From Siphonodentalium dalli (Eukaryota > Mollusca > Scaphopoda > Gadilida > Siphonodentaliidae), in assembly GCA_032622095.1 (NCBI GenBank), contig CP136068.1, forward strand, positions 116,297,509-116,361,508: 64,000 nucleotides of DNA, read 5' to 3'. The notes under the pieces were generated by a model, which was not told the origin of the DNA, did not search any database, and saw nothing but the letters and a program-made list of their open reading frames with translations. Position numbers and translations under genes: made by a program. This document shows, in pieces, positions 42,701-53,584 of this stretch; the stretch's first letter is position 1, and each line of letters begins with the position of its first letter.

Positions 42701-43894
42701 CTGATGGCTATTTAAGTCTAAAATTTTTACCAAAACAAGAAAAATAGTGGTCCAAAAACAAAAATGCCCCCAGTAAATTGTTTGAAAATCAAACTACAAG
42801 AACATTTTTCAACCTATTGTTGGTGTGAAATTTCCAACTAATGTTGTGTCAGGTATGAAATTGCCAACTGTTGAAAATCTTTACCAAAGTTGGGGGGTGT
42901 GAGACACCCCAAACCACCATGTCGCCACGTCCCTGTGCCGGGTTGTGATTAGCTAATGAATATATTTGTCCCAATGGTAAACATCTTGAAGAATTAAGAC
43001 CACTTTGATCTTCATACTTCTCTATCGCAAGTCGGCAACATGATTCTCCATCATTCCACACACACCTTGTCGTGTTATGTAAACTATATTTGCGATATTT
43101 TTTCTTTATGATGCCCATTTATCCCACAACAGATGTACACTCTCGAGTATTGAGATACAAAGAACATAACCATATATTGACTGCAGTTTTTCGGCCAGAA
43201 GGCACCCGGCCTATATCTAACTAGTATTTGGATGCTAGATGATGTATCATATATTAACTATGTCATCAGGATAGAAATTGGTCGCGCTCTTTAACTTTTC
43301 TCTGAACAGGAACACTATTCAGAAATGTGCACAAATGAGCCTGTGTCGCTAAAGATATCAGTCAGTTTCCCGATAGCGTCCAAGTTCTTGGTATCGGTAT
43401 TGACCTTAGCTTTCTCATCAGTTGTTCGTCGTTGGAAATCAATGCCACACATAGCTCAACTTGTTTTGTGCAGCTTCTATGTTCGGTTATAGATTGGACA
43501 GCTGCTTCAGTTGACCCACAAGGGACGTATGTAAATCTAGGTCGTTCTTTGAAGGTATGCTTACCGTATATATCGACAAGTACAATACAAGTACTTCCCA
43601 CATGCTTCCTCGTGTATCAAGAAAAGTCGATGCATGGCCAGCGCACGTGATCAGACGGCACACGCGTACCGTATCGTCTTCCGATGAGAAATTATATAAT
43701 ATTATGTTGCTCTTGAAAAAGATGCCAATTCCCCACCGTTGGATTCTATAGCATCCGTGAATTGCGTTTTATTCTGTATTTCTTCATACCGTTTATGATA
43801 CACCAAGGACGATATTTGCCCCCACAGTAACCGTCTGAACAGTATTTACAAATCGTCATGGTATTGCAATGCAAGTCGAAAACTTTATTTTTTT
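42701..43894. other. Unassigned; one short gene-like frame
   Basis: TTGGAAATTTCCAACC and TTTTCCAACTGATGGCTAT words near 42665-42710 continue the family-Z style. On the minus strand 43452-43315 a 45-codon frame contains DEKAKVNTDTKNLDAIGKL and DIFSDTGSFVHISE, with a composition like real protein. It lacks splice or promoter support and resembles no family I know. Confidence 0.3.
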
Positions 43895-44068
43895 AACTAA
43901 GAACAATGATATATAATTTGAGACTAAATATACGTACATATAGAATATGAGGCCTAAGCATACATGAGGTTCCCAGCGGGTGAATGTGGTGATGCTAGCC
44001 CGCTGTGTGGGATACGATCGCTAAATTCACCCTCTGGGGACCTTATTCTGCAAATTACAGACATACTA
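43895..44068. mobile_element. Family-M element, right half (copy 4)
   Basis: ATGAGGCCTAAGCATACATG, GGTGAATGTGGTGATGCTAG, CCCGCTGTGTGGG and CTAAATTCACCCTCTGGGGA, then TTCTGCAAATTACAGACATAC. It corresponds to the last ~170 bp of the 54925-55218 copy; the left end is missing. Confidence 0.75.
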
Positions 44069-44794
44069 TGAAGCCTTGAATACATTACTTTTTAACTGGT
44101 CCCAGTTGCAGTGTCTGCAGTTTCTGCCACACAGCAGGAGTTAACCAATTCGCGTGTGGCTTGAATGGTAAGGTTTCTGAAAGGAATGTTGGGCTTGATG
44201 GAGTACGTTGAGTACGTTGAGTACGTTGAGTACGTTGCGTCGATTGTGATTACGTGCATGTACATGCGCAATGTAGGTGTTCACAACAGGACGCGCCAAC
44301 ATATCCATATGAACCAATGATGCTGACCAAAAGGGTTGAAAATTGTAAGAAACCGTTTAAATAGAGTCGTATAACAATTTGGGATAAAATTGACAATTAA
44401 ACTATCCAGACACGTGTGTTGTTCCCACGCGGTTCGATCAATATGTTCAATCGAATATATACCGAAATATATTGGGGCGCTATCGAACATTGGGAGGCAA
44501 CCTTTCGTATTTTAATTAGTCATAGCAGTTGAGCCGTCAGCAGAATAATTTCAATTGATTTTGAGCGTAAATATATCGTTTTGTAATTAAGTGGGTGAGA
44601 ATTGAGCACATGAGTACTCAATTCCCTAGATTATATCTGGCATAGAACACGGAGGAATGTATATAAATCTCCGTGTGTGGATATTTGTTGACTGTGTGTG
44701 TGTCTGCATTATGCCATAGCAACCAAGGTTCGTCTTCTCTTAGTTATTCGATTTCACGGGACACCAGAGGTCATTGATCTGTGCCCATATATTC
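44069..44794. other. Unassigned, with 9-bp minisatellite
   Basis: GAGTACGTT is repeated four times at 44201-44236. No gene seen otherwise. Confidence 0.6.
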
Positions 44795-45425
44795 TGATCT
44801 CAGACCAAACTCTACACCGTTTTTGGATACAGACTAACTGTCAATTCTAAGTCTGATCACCTACGAAAGTGCGTTAGGGCCATCCGAAACACCACCGCAT
44901 CCCCAAATATACAAATACACAACTCGTTATAACGATTGTAAGTCGTTATAACTACTTGTATAAATAAAAAGAAGTCGTTATAATTAACGACTTGTAATAA
45001 AATTTACAAGTCGTTATAACGACTTGCTATTATTTCTACAAGTCATTAGGACGACTTCCGTCAACTCGTTATACCAACTGGTTGGAAGTCGTTATAACGA
45101 CTTGCATGTCGTTATAACGAGATGTAAGTCGTTATAACGACTTAGAAGTCGTCATAACGAGTGGTTGGAAGTCGTTATAACGAAATGTCGGAAGTCGTTT
45201 ATCGTTATAACGACTTGTAAATTTGTCTACAACTCGACTTGTTTTTATTTATACTTTCAAGTAGTTATAACGGGTGGTGCATTTGTATATTTGGGGATGC
45301 GGTGGTGTTTCCGATGGCCCTAATGCGCTTTCGTAGATCGCCGACTTACGTTAACCTGTACAGATACGTAGGGTTTTTCACGTTACCTCCATCATACTAT
45401 AGTAGACTTTCGGTCAGATCTGAGA
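44795..45425. mobile_element. TIR element packed with GTCGTTATAACGAC palindromes
   Basis: Outer arms: CTACGAAAGTGCGTTAGGGC, then CATCCGAAACACCACCGCAT, then CCCCAAATATACAAAT on the left is mirrored on the right ending near 45340. Weaker symmetry extends to about 44795 and 45425. Between the arms (44925-45260) about a dozen near-copies of the palindrome AAGTCGTTATAACGACTT occur in ~335 bp. Three have the perfect 14-base core (45010, 45088, 45128); others are half-sites or one base off. No open frame and no clear target duplication. The element resembles a MITE whose interior has been built by amplification of a single palindromic word. Confidence 0.85.
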
Positions 45426-45611
45426 AGTTTGAGATGAGTCAAAGTTAATACAATACATCCCAGATCGACGTGCATAGTAGAAACCAACCTGAATCTCTGC
45501 TGGCCTATACTGGTGGTGGTTGTCAGTCATAATGTATAGTGTATTTTTCCGCCAATTGTTTCTACCATTCGCTATGTCACGTAAGCTTTGTGGCTTACAT
45601 GATATGCTGGC
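45426..45611. other. Unassigned spacer
   Basis: No feature recognised. Confidence 0.4.
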
Positions 45612-46110
45612 ACATAGAGGGTCTATAATGAGTCGCAATTATATACTAAATTCGATTCGAATAGAGCTTTAGCGAGTTTTGAACCGAATTTAGTGGACGC
45701 GTATAGAATTGCGACGAATTTGATATCGATTTTATCACATAATCACATTTTAACAAGGAAAAACTCGAAACGGCTGGGGTAAAAATATAGTGATTTCCTT
45801 CTCACAACCAGAGGGGAAGTAAAGACACCTTCAAGAAAGAATATAGTTCCATTTTAAATGTGTGTCATGTTGAAAACATTGTTCAACCACCCTTATCACC
45901 CATGTTTATCTCACATGCAGCCAACACAAAATAACTCAACAAAAATCAAATATCATAATTAAATTCTAATTAACATAATAATAAAATTTCGGCGTTTACA
46001 TCGACATAATACATTTAAGCTCTTGCGTCAATGGGCGTGCCAATTATACATGTGTGTCTCACTAAAAATATGAGGCCGGGTTTTGTGGCTAATTATATGA
46101 TAAATGTATC
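45612..46110. mobile_element. Foldback-type element related to 30456-30808
   Basis: GTCGCAATTATATACTAAAT…GAATTTAGTGGACGCGTATA…GAATTGCGAC forms an inverted pair at 45632-45720. TCTCACT, ATGAGGCCGGGTTTTGTGGC and TAATTATATGATAAAT at about 46060-46105 match the right end of the 30.5-kb element. The boundaries are approximate. Confidence 0.55.
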
Positions 46111-47009
46111 TATGTGAATATATGTGTTTTCAACTAATAGTTGAATATATGTTAATCAAAGTTTAGACTCAAACGACGAATTACAATATTTCCGAGCACA
46201 TTGATGCGTTTTTGGTTAAAATTAGGCCAAATAGAACACCTGAAGTGCGTCGTGATTGGAAATTCGACGAGGGACGACTTTCAAACAAGGACGCTGGATC
46301 CACGTTCCTGTCGGCTATAGCCGCGTTTGTGATACGTATCACAGGCACAGCTATATATAGTCCAGACGTTTATGTGAGATGTCAACATGACCGGCATATC
46401 TTAATTACGACAATTACAGTTATATTCAACCATTGTAATTAAATTTACCAGTACCAAAGCAATAATTTCCGTATGTTTGAGGAAACTTTTGAATCCCTAA
46501 TCTCGGTGCACAACCAAAGTGAAGTTTCATCAATAATGCAGCAAATGTACAGGCTCCAGATGAAATTTGTTTTGCGCAAAATAATTCTATTTAATAATGG
46601 CATTACAATTCCTTTATGTGTGACATTAACAACCAATCGCTCGTTCGTGACAACCGTTCGACCAATTGAATGAGCATGCACACTCTTAAGCACGATAATG
46701 AAATATGTGCGTTATTTCAAAACTGATGTGGTACCAATTTTTATTACACGCATGTTCCTAGAAGTGCAGTGTTATTGTTGACGTTGACGTCAAATGACGT
46801 ACACGACGTTCGCCTCAACCATGAAACCGGAACTTTAAAATAAAAGCATCATCACAAATGAGAAAACTGAACGTTTACCAGGTGCCTGTCGGAGGTCTGT
46901 GGTATCTACGTGCAGTGGAATGTTTACCACTGAAGTTATCGATCTGAGCGACCGTTCTATCATGCAGCTATAAAACTGACAATGTCTCGAGATAGCCTAT
47001 CGACTTGAA
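46111..47009. other. Unassigned stretch
   Basis: A 76-codon frame at 46212-46442 has no recognised motif. CACAACGAATTAC-like and ATAGCCGCGTTTGTGATACG/CGTATCACAGGCACAGCTAT pieces make a small hairpin around 46314-46353. Nothing else. Confidence 0.4.
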
Positions 47010-47190
47010 CGATATTAAACCCACTACAACCCACCCTACCGACGGATGTACGAAGCGACCATAAGCCCCTATAACCCAGCCCACCATCAGATGTACGAAA
47101 CGGGAGTAAACCCCTACAACCCATCCCACCATCAGATGTACGAAACGGAAATACCCCTTACAACCCGATGCACTATCGGATGTACTCAGG
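47010..47190 (+). repeat. 45-bp tandem repeat, four units
   Basis: ATGTACGAAACGG, TAA-CCCCTA, CAACCCA-CCCACCATCAG recurs with starts of ATGTA at 47046, 47091, 47136 and 47180. A period of 45 (15 codons) keeps one frame open, giving PYNPAHHQMYETGVN-like repeats; the mirror strand is open too. The frame has no plausible gene context, so I treat it as a minisatellite. Confidence 0.85.
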
Positions 47191-47455
47191 TTATTTCTGA
47201 GCGAAGTGGAAATGGCCGAGTCCATGAGAATGAGCCACATATATCATAGACTTAGTCCATCTGTATATTGGTGCATTCTGCCATATGATTGTCCCATAAT
47301 AAACCGATAAAACCGATGGTGCTTGTTATCACTTCATTTTACAATGCATTCGATCCCTTTGTTTCTAATGGGCCTTGCTATCCCGTGGATATAGATTTCC
47401 TATTAAGCGAAACATTAACTATTCGATATAAAAGTTTGTTGTCTACGTAATCGGT
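47191..47455 (+). repeat. Duplicated segment, copy 1
   Basis: Matches 48765-48830 plus 49149-49360 in the same orientation: TTATTTCTGAG-GAAGTGG, GAG-AAGAGCCAC-T, CCATATGATTGTCC-ATAAT, CCGATAA-ACC, ATGGTGCTTGTTATCACTTC, CGGTGGATATAGA. It is the uninterrupted copy. Confidence 0.8.
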
Positions 47456-48265
47456 GTATATATGTGATCCGAGGGCAAGGCAGATGTTTTCATTGAATAT
47501 TTTGAAACTTTCTATATTTTGCTATATTTCTCAAAAAAATAAACCAAAGGGTGTTCAATTAATATATGTGAGTCTAATTAAATATAAACCATAAATCATT
47601 TCTACGTGAACTTGATGAGAGATACCGCTTAGAGAAATATATAGCACTAAAGAGAGATATCCTTAACCACTTCGAATGTTAATGGTGTGAGATATACCTT
47701 GCCCTGTCAAGTACTTTGAGGACAAATAACTATTTGTGATTATGTTCGTTTTTTCACTTGTTGATGGTTGGTCAAATTAACGCTATATAAATTCCGGGCG
47801 CGATAGAGGCATTTTTTTTTCATATCGGAGACTATAAACTACATGTATACTTAAAAGCATACGAAACGATTTCTGGTGACATTCCAGTCATAAACATAGT
47901 CTGTGTAATCAAAAACACGCACGAGGTGTCTTCGATTTTGAACGTGTGTAAGGCGTGTGTGAGTTGCGAGCGAAAGTCTCCCCTCCCGAAAATACCAGGA
48001 CATTATTTTTGTTATTGTCATTATGCTGTATTTAAAATATATGAATATGTCCATGTATATATTGTCAATAAAGAATTAAAAAAAAAAAAAACCATCTTCG
48101 CACAATACTACAACGCACGATCCTGGTGATCACGCAATGACCTTGTCTCGTTGACGCATGCATACATGCATATGTTAATGGAGCAGAATTTATTCACTAT
48201 ATGGCTGTACGAAACTTGATAATGCATTAAATAGTGATGTTTAGTAATAAATAGCAATACTTAGT
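47456..48265. other. Unassigned stretch
   Basis: An A-run at 48081-48092 follows AATAAAGAATTAAAAA, which could be a retroposon tail (plus strand), but no recognisable body precedes it. No gene recognised. Confidence 0.35.
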
Positions 48266-48665
48266 TTAACCCTTTACCCAACAAACCGGCCAAAACCGGC
48301 CAAATAAAACTTCAACAGCCTAAAATATCTTCGGTCTGTCTCAATAGAACCATACAAATATGGATATCATTGGAACCGGCTCCTTGACCACATTGTGATA
48401 GTTACAGTTATGCCCTGTGCCAATGCATTCTCTTATATATGCGAGTCGACCATAGGTCGCCTCGCATATATAAGAGAATGCATTGGCCTAAAAAAAATCT
48501 TTTTTTAACACTTTTTACCATTTTTTCTTACATTCTTTAACAATTTTATAATTTTTAATGTGTTAAGCCAATGCATTCTCTTATATATGCGAGGCGACCT
48601 ATGGTCGACTCGCATATATAAGAGAATGCATTGGCACAGGGCCCTTCTGTTGGGTAAAGGGTTAA
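48266..48665. mobile_element. piggyBac-like MITE with two nested cruciforms (copy 1)
   Basis: TTAA at 48266-48269 and 48662-48665. The ends are CCCTTTACCCAACA and the inverse TGTTGGGTAAAGGG. Inside, 48419-48486 and 48567-48635 are each a self-palindrome of about 68 bp (GCCAATGCATTCTCTTATAT…ATATAAGAGAATGCATTGGC) with centre GTCGACCATAGGTCGCC or its complement. The two palindromes are also inverted relative to each other, so the element has hairpins inside hairpin arms. It is non-coding. A second copy is at 59615-60001 and a half copy at 50884-50963. Confidence 0.92.
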
Positions 48666-48764
48666 GTTTAACAGACGAGTCTCCCAGGCAACAACCGTAT
48701 TTCCCAGTAGTATGCACATACACGTGATTGAGATATTCCTGCATATGGTGTCTATTTATGGAAG

Positions 48765-49360
48765 AGGTTATTCTGAGAGAAGTGGAAATATCCGAGTCGT
48801 TGAGAAAGAGCCACGTGTACCATAGATTGGGTTTTTTAAAACATAGTTATTTGTCTAATTTGATAACACATAGTAAATGACACATACATTTTTTATAGAG
48901 ACAATGGGATTGGAGGACAAGTGTTGTCTCACTTATGAGTAGCTCCTCTCCCGTTTGTTATTACACTGACAAATAAATAAAGAACACTAGATTCGGGTGA
49001 TAGAAAGAGAGTCAGTCATGACTATGTCACCCCTAACAATATACATGTATAGTTAATTATATGTAATTGTACTTTCTATGTGTGTATATATTGTAAATAC
49101 AATTATCCTATCCTATCCAATCCTATCGTCCACCCTGCGCATGGTCGGTAGATTGGAGCAGTCTGCCAATTGATTGTCCGATAATATACCGATAATACCA
49201 ATGGTGCTTGTTATCACTTCATTTCCCAATGCATTTATCTCAATTGTGTTGATATTGGACCTTGGACCGGTGGATATAGAATTCATATTTGGTGAAACAA
49301 CATCTCTGAAACGATATAAAGGGTTTTACTTTCGACCCCAATCATATGCATCTTGGCGAT
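48765..49360 (+). repeat. Duplicated segment, copy 2, split by a retroposon
   Basis: Flanks of the insertion (48765-48830 and 49149-49360) match 47191-47455. The insertion at 48831-49148 with its duplicated TAGATTGG accounts for the length difference. Confidence 0.85.
48831..49148 (-). mobile_element. 5'-truncated LINE tail with perfect 8-bp target duplication
   Basis: Flanked by TAGATTGG at 48823-48830 and 49149-49156. Read on the minus strand it runs from a (GGATA)n-like stretch to GGGAGAGGAGCTACTCATAA, GTGAGACAACACTTGTCCTC and ends AACTATGTTTTAAAAAAC. The terminal part resembles 57275-57420 and, more distantly, the last 110 bp of the 4-8 kb LINE. The poly-A-like end and the target duplication show insertion by target-primed reverse transcription. 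Confidence 0.85.
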
Positions 49361-50119
49361 ATTGTTCTGTAAATGAACTTGCCAATATCCACTTTTGCAG
49401 CCTTTGTTGTTAGGGTTTACCTTAACACTCTTCCAGCAATCGATTGGGACATGAAACGTCTATTCGCGGCGGATTTCACGAAGAATATTCCTCAAGACCA
49501 AGACCATTGTTGATCTGCATTCGCGATATACTTATCGCAACGTATGATACGAATAGAGGAGATCATTCTTCTATTGTGTTTTTGTTTCGGATGTCTACTT
49601 GAAACATTGTGGGGCTTCAGGTTACAGTCGCAAATTGAGAATTTTTCCCGTTTACGAATCACCTTTCAATATAAAGTTAGTGCAATTTCAAATCGGCACA
49701 TCGCACGAAAATCACGTAAGCATTTGATAGACACCAGATTTGACCCCACCAATGAATGACATGTGCGTTTTCTAAACCTGTAACAGCAAATAATTCGGCG
49801 AAAATCTGGGCCCGACACTTTGGAGGCAATGATGGTCAGACTGGTGTTAACTTTCAAAGGACGCCCAGGAATTTAAAAGATCGCCACCGATGAAGACATA
49901 CATGGTCAACATATCATCGCGCAACTAGGTCATGAAATTATGTGCAGGATGTCATCAAAGGATGTGCACGTTCTAACTAGTCGTGATGTCATAACCATCT
50001 CAACCGATAGGGCATCAATTTCTTCGGTGTGTATCAAAAACTTCATTTAATGATATACACTCCTTAATTTGTTTTGTTGTATCACTCAGCCATAACTTAT
50101 CAAGCTTCGTACACAATCC
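49361..50119. other. Unassigned stretch
   Basis: Short open frames without motifs on both strands around 49544-49857. Nothing else recognised. Confidence 0.4.
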
Positions 50120-50626
50120 ACAATTCACGATGGGGAATCACGTGGTTTCGAGGTTGATGAGTACCACGCATTCAAAACTTGCAAACGAACAAAAACATAA
50201 TATACGAGGAACTGACACAAAACTTAGCAGTTTGACTGTAAACAGTTACTAGCATATGGCAGTTTATTTTTGAAACAAGTTAATACCTTATTTGTTCGGA
50301 AATACTTAGTGGTTTTCTATAACATCTGATCAAAGTTGCCAGTCGGAGGTGCGTGTAATACACCAGTCCATACATCTTGGAGAATCCTGACAACTTTGGT
50401 CAGAATGTCAGAGCAAACAAATATGAATTTGAACATATATGAGGCATCAGCTTGTTTGAAAAATAGTATAGCATCTGCTCGTAGCTGTCAAAATAATATG
50501 TAATATGTCATATCTTAGTTTATTACCTTTTTTCATCGAGTCTGGTCGTGTTTTAGATCGCCGCGGCCATTTTGAATGCGTGATACTCATCAACTCGAAA
50601 CCACGTGATTCCCCACCGTGACAATT
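50120..50626. mobile_element. CAC-ended TIR element with 6-bp target duplication
   Basis: Flanked by ACAATT (50120-50125 and 50621-50626). The ends are CACGATGGGGAATCACGTGG and, inverted, CACGGTGGGGAATCACGTGG. The TIR extends about 52 bp to CGCATTCAAAA. The 495-bp element has no open frame of note. CAC termini with 5-6 bp duplications recall Transib-type or related elements, but GC-poor ACAATT is not a typical Transib target; superfamily open. Confidence 0.85.
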
Positions 50627-50639
50627 GGCCGATTGGATA

Positions 50640-50970
50640 GAAGATTATTAATCTTGAGGATCACGCAATGCGAATATTTCAATTTTAATAATTTTTTCTT
50701 GTATTCTTTAACAATTTTATTAATTTTACCCATACAGAGCCCCAGACAAACATCAGCAGACGACACTCTTCTATATGCTTCTATATATGTGTGGGGCTCC
50801 CTGCAGGGTAATGGATGTTTTTTATTTTATGTCCTAAAAAATGTAAAAAACATTTATTTAAAAAAAATGATAAAAAATTGTTAGGCCAATGCATTCTCTT
50901 ATATATGCGAGGCGACCTATGGTCGACTCGCATATATAAGAGAATGCATTGGCACAGGGTAAAGAAAATC
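50640..50970. mobile_element. Half copy of the cruciform piggyBac-like MITE
   Basis: 50685-50725 resembles the A/T-rich spacer (TTCTTGTATTCTTTAACAAT). 50884-50952 is the 68-bp palindrome, followed by CACAGGGTAAAG. The outer left part, the first palindrome and the right TTAA are absent or altered. Confidence 0.75.
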
Positions 50971-51625
50971 CCGACTTACGACTGGATTTGATATGGCGAT
51001 CGATCATTCATGCATTGCGGGGGTCGGCAATCCTAATCATTGTCGTTATCTTTTGTGAACCGATTTTTTTTCTCCCCACGTAACTTTTACGGATAAGAAT
51101 ATAGAGCTAAGAGTAATAATTATTCTCTCCGTGAGTTACGAAACCCCCCCTATTCACCCGGTCGACCATTATTTATTAGTCTGTTCCGGAAAATGAAGAG
51201 CTTTTTTCTTAATTCTGTTCGAAAAGTTGGAAACAGACGATGAATGTACAAGACCCCAATAAGGTTTTTAGTGTAAACAATATCTATTTATACAAGCTAT
51301 ATATAATGGCGCATAAAGAAATAATTATCAATACACTAGATATATTTGGTCGAGGATATATAGGGATCTGATTTTTGGCCGATACCTTCTGAAACTTCTG
51401 TCTTTCTCAGACAGTGAAGTCCACACATAAGTAGTTCCTGTACATGTATATCCTCACATTGGCATCAGCATTGGAAACGGGGCACTAGGTTTACTATGAT
51501 GTTGGTGGTTATATCATTATAATCACAAACACTCTGCATTCACACTTTATCTTCCTTAAGAATCAATTCAAATCTCGATACGGTTACACGAATGTTTCCG
51601 ACGTTCATCAGGCAATAACTGAAGT
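50971..51625. other. Unassigned stretch
   Basis: No feature recognised except a small C-run near 51146. Confidence 0.4.
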
Positions 51626-52475
51626 CGACACTTCATAAAAAGCGATGAACACCTACATCACTCTAGTCCGACGCGCTCGGTGCGTGGTGTCCACTTCATA
51701 AAAGGCGATTAACACATGTACGTCACTCTAGTCCGACCGTGTGTACGCGCTCGGTGCGTGGTGTCCACTTCATAAAAGGCGATTAACACATATACGTCAC
51801 TCTAGTCTGACCGTGTGTACGCGCTCGGTGCGTGGTGTCCACTTCATAAAAGGCGATTAACACATGTACGTCACTCTAGTCTGACCGTGTGTACGCGCTC
51901 GGTGCGTGGTGTCCACTTCATAAAAGGCGATTAACACATATACGTCACTCTAGTCTGACCGTGTGTACGCGCTCGGTGCGTGGTGTCCACTTCATAAAAG
52001 GCGATTAACACATGTACGTCACTCTAGTCTGACCGTGTGTACGCGCTCGGTGCGTGGTGTCCACTTCATAAAAGGCGATTAACACATGTACGTCACTCTA
52101 GTCCGACCGTGTGTACGCGCTCGGTGCGTGGTATCCACTTCATAAAAGGCGATTAACACATGTACGTCACTCTAGTCCGACCGTGTGTACGCGCTCGGTG
52201 CGTGGTATCCACTTTATAAAAGGCGATTAACACGTGTACGTCACTCTAGTCCGACCGTGTGTACGCGCTCGGTGCGTGGTATCCACTTTATAAAAGGCGA
52301 TTAACACATGTACGTCACTCTAGTCCGACCGTGTGTACGCGCTCGGTGCGTGGTGTCCACTTCATAAAAGGCGATTAACACATATACGTCACTCTAGTCC
52401 GACCGTGTGTACGCGCTCGGTGCGTGGTGTCCACTTCATAAAAAGCTATGAACCACCTACGTCACTTCAAGCTGC
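51626..52475. repeat. Strict 74-bp tandem array, ten full units plus degenerate ends
   Basis: Units begin with CCACTTCATAAAAGGCGATT at 51691 and every 74 bp to 52357, with no indels. Partial units flank them (51626-51690 lacks the ACCGTGTGT part; 52431-52475 is diverged). Variation is confined to a few positions: ACATGTACGTCA/ACATATACGTCA, GTCCGACC/GTCTGACC and GTGTCC/GTATCC. Variants are grouped: the CTGACC form is only in units 2-5, the GTATCC form at the starts of units 7-9. Each unit has TATA-like CATAAAAG, CRE-like TACGTCA and a CG-rich ACGCGCTCGGTGCG. Confidence 0.97.
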
Positions 52476-52596
52476 GTGTTGTTATTGAGAGACTGTGTTG
52501 GAATTTGCACAATATATATTACTTTCAATTGTTATGGTACTTTTGAAAAGTAGTTCAAATTATTAATATTCTATTAAAATGTATTGGTATATGATT

Positions 52597-52757
52597 ATAA
52601 GAAATGACTTGCAGATCGATTGGGGTTATTGGTTTTGATCGGCCGGCAGAGTAATTAAACAAAGTTCGTGTGAATCCCTTCGGGATTCGAACACTATGTT
52701 TAATTACTCTATCGGTCAAAACCAATGACCCCATTCGATCTGCAAGTCATTTCTTAT
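52597..52757. repeat. Hairpin palindrome, ~70-bp arms
   Basis: AAGAAATGACTTGCAGATCG…GAGTAATTAAACA is mirrored by TGTTTAATTACTC…CGATCTGCAAGTCATTTCTT. The central GAATCCCTTCGGGATTC is itself a perfect stem-loop. Confidence 0.93.
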
Positions 52758-53584
52758 TTAAATTCTTGGTTCTTTTTCTGATTAGATTCGATCAATATAT
52801 AGTACATGGATTAACAATCTAAGCTGAGGAAATCAAGTTTGTGTGATGACACACAGGACCATTGAAATTATAGGCAATATCAAGGTACAACAACCACAAT
52901 AATTCATCGATTTCAATCGCCAGACAGAAATGTTTTTAGAAATCAATCAGCTGGATGTCTGGTCATATAATCGTCGGCGTCAAGGGCGGACATCGACCGC
53001 GGGTTCATAAAGTCAATGACTCAAAGCCCGTCGTGTTATTCTTGTGGAGTCGAGTCCGCGCAGAATTTTGATGACAAGGTCAAGGACGCTCAACGGGTAA
53101 TGCGAAATGGGGGATGGGATGTAGTTAGTGAATAGTGGCCTTTCATCAGAACTTCCACTCTTGGGTCAATATTTAGGAACTTTATGACAGAAACCAGGAC
53201 TTTTAGTTTGTTTATACTAAAAATGTATTATTTTGCCTAATATTTTATTTATTCGAGAGAAATATATGCATTATGGCGTATGGTATATGATCGAAGTTTT
53301 CATAACAACAGTTGAAAAGTAACTGCCGTCAGAGCAGCATTCTTCAGTTCCAAAATAAACAAAAAATTCACGAGAGAGAAATCCTAATAATAAAGGGTCA
53401 TTGAACGTTGAGAGCAGATCATTTTTGGCGGATATTGCACAATTTCAGAGATATAGCGACATGGTAGCTGCGTCTAATAGATTCCCTAACAGATGGGAGT
53501 GCAAGGATGTGATGCGCGAAAGTTGAACTTCTGGTCAAACATGTAAGTTGTTTTCGGGTGTCCAATTATTTCTACAGATTCGTT
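52758..53584. other. Unassigned stretch
   Basis: No gene or repeat recognised. Confidence 0.4.

Noticed and set aside
43315-43452. 45-codon minus-strand frame with gene-like composition
   Set aside because: It has no splice acceptor upstream in frame, no homologue I recognise, and an overlapping frame is open as well. It is mentioned only in the stretch description.
47046-47249. Possible 15-residue repeat protein (PYNPAHHQMYETGVN-type)
   Set aside because: The frame is open only because the 45-bp period is a multiple of three. Both strands are open, and there is no start context, splice signal or recognised family.
51626-52475. CRISPR, tRNA or 5S rRNA gene array
   Set aside because: There are no unique spacers, no RNA polymerase III A/B or C boxes in tRNA spacing and no cloverleaf fold by eye; it is a satellite.
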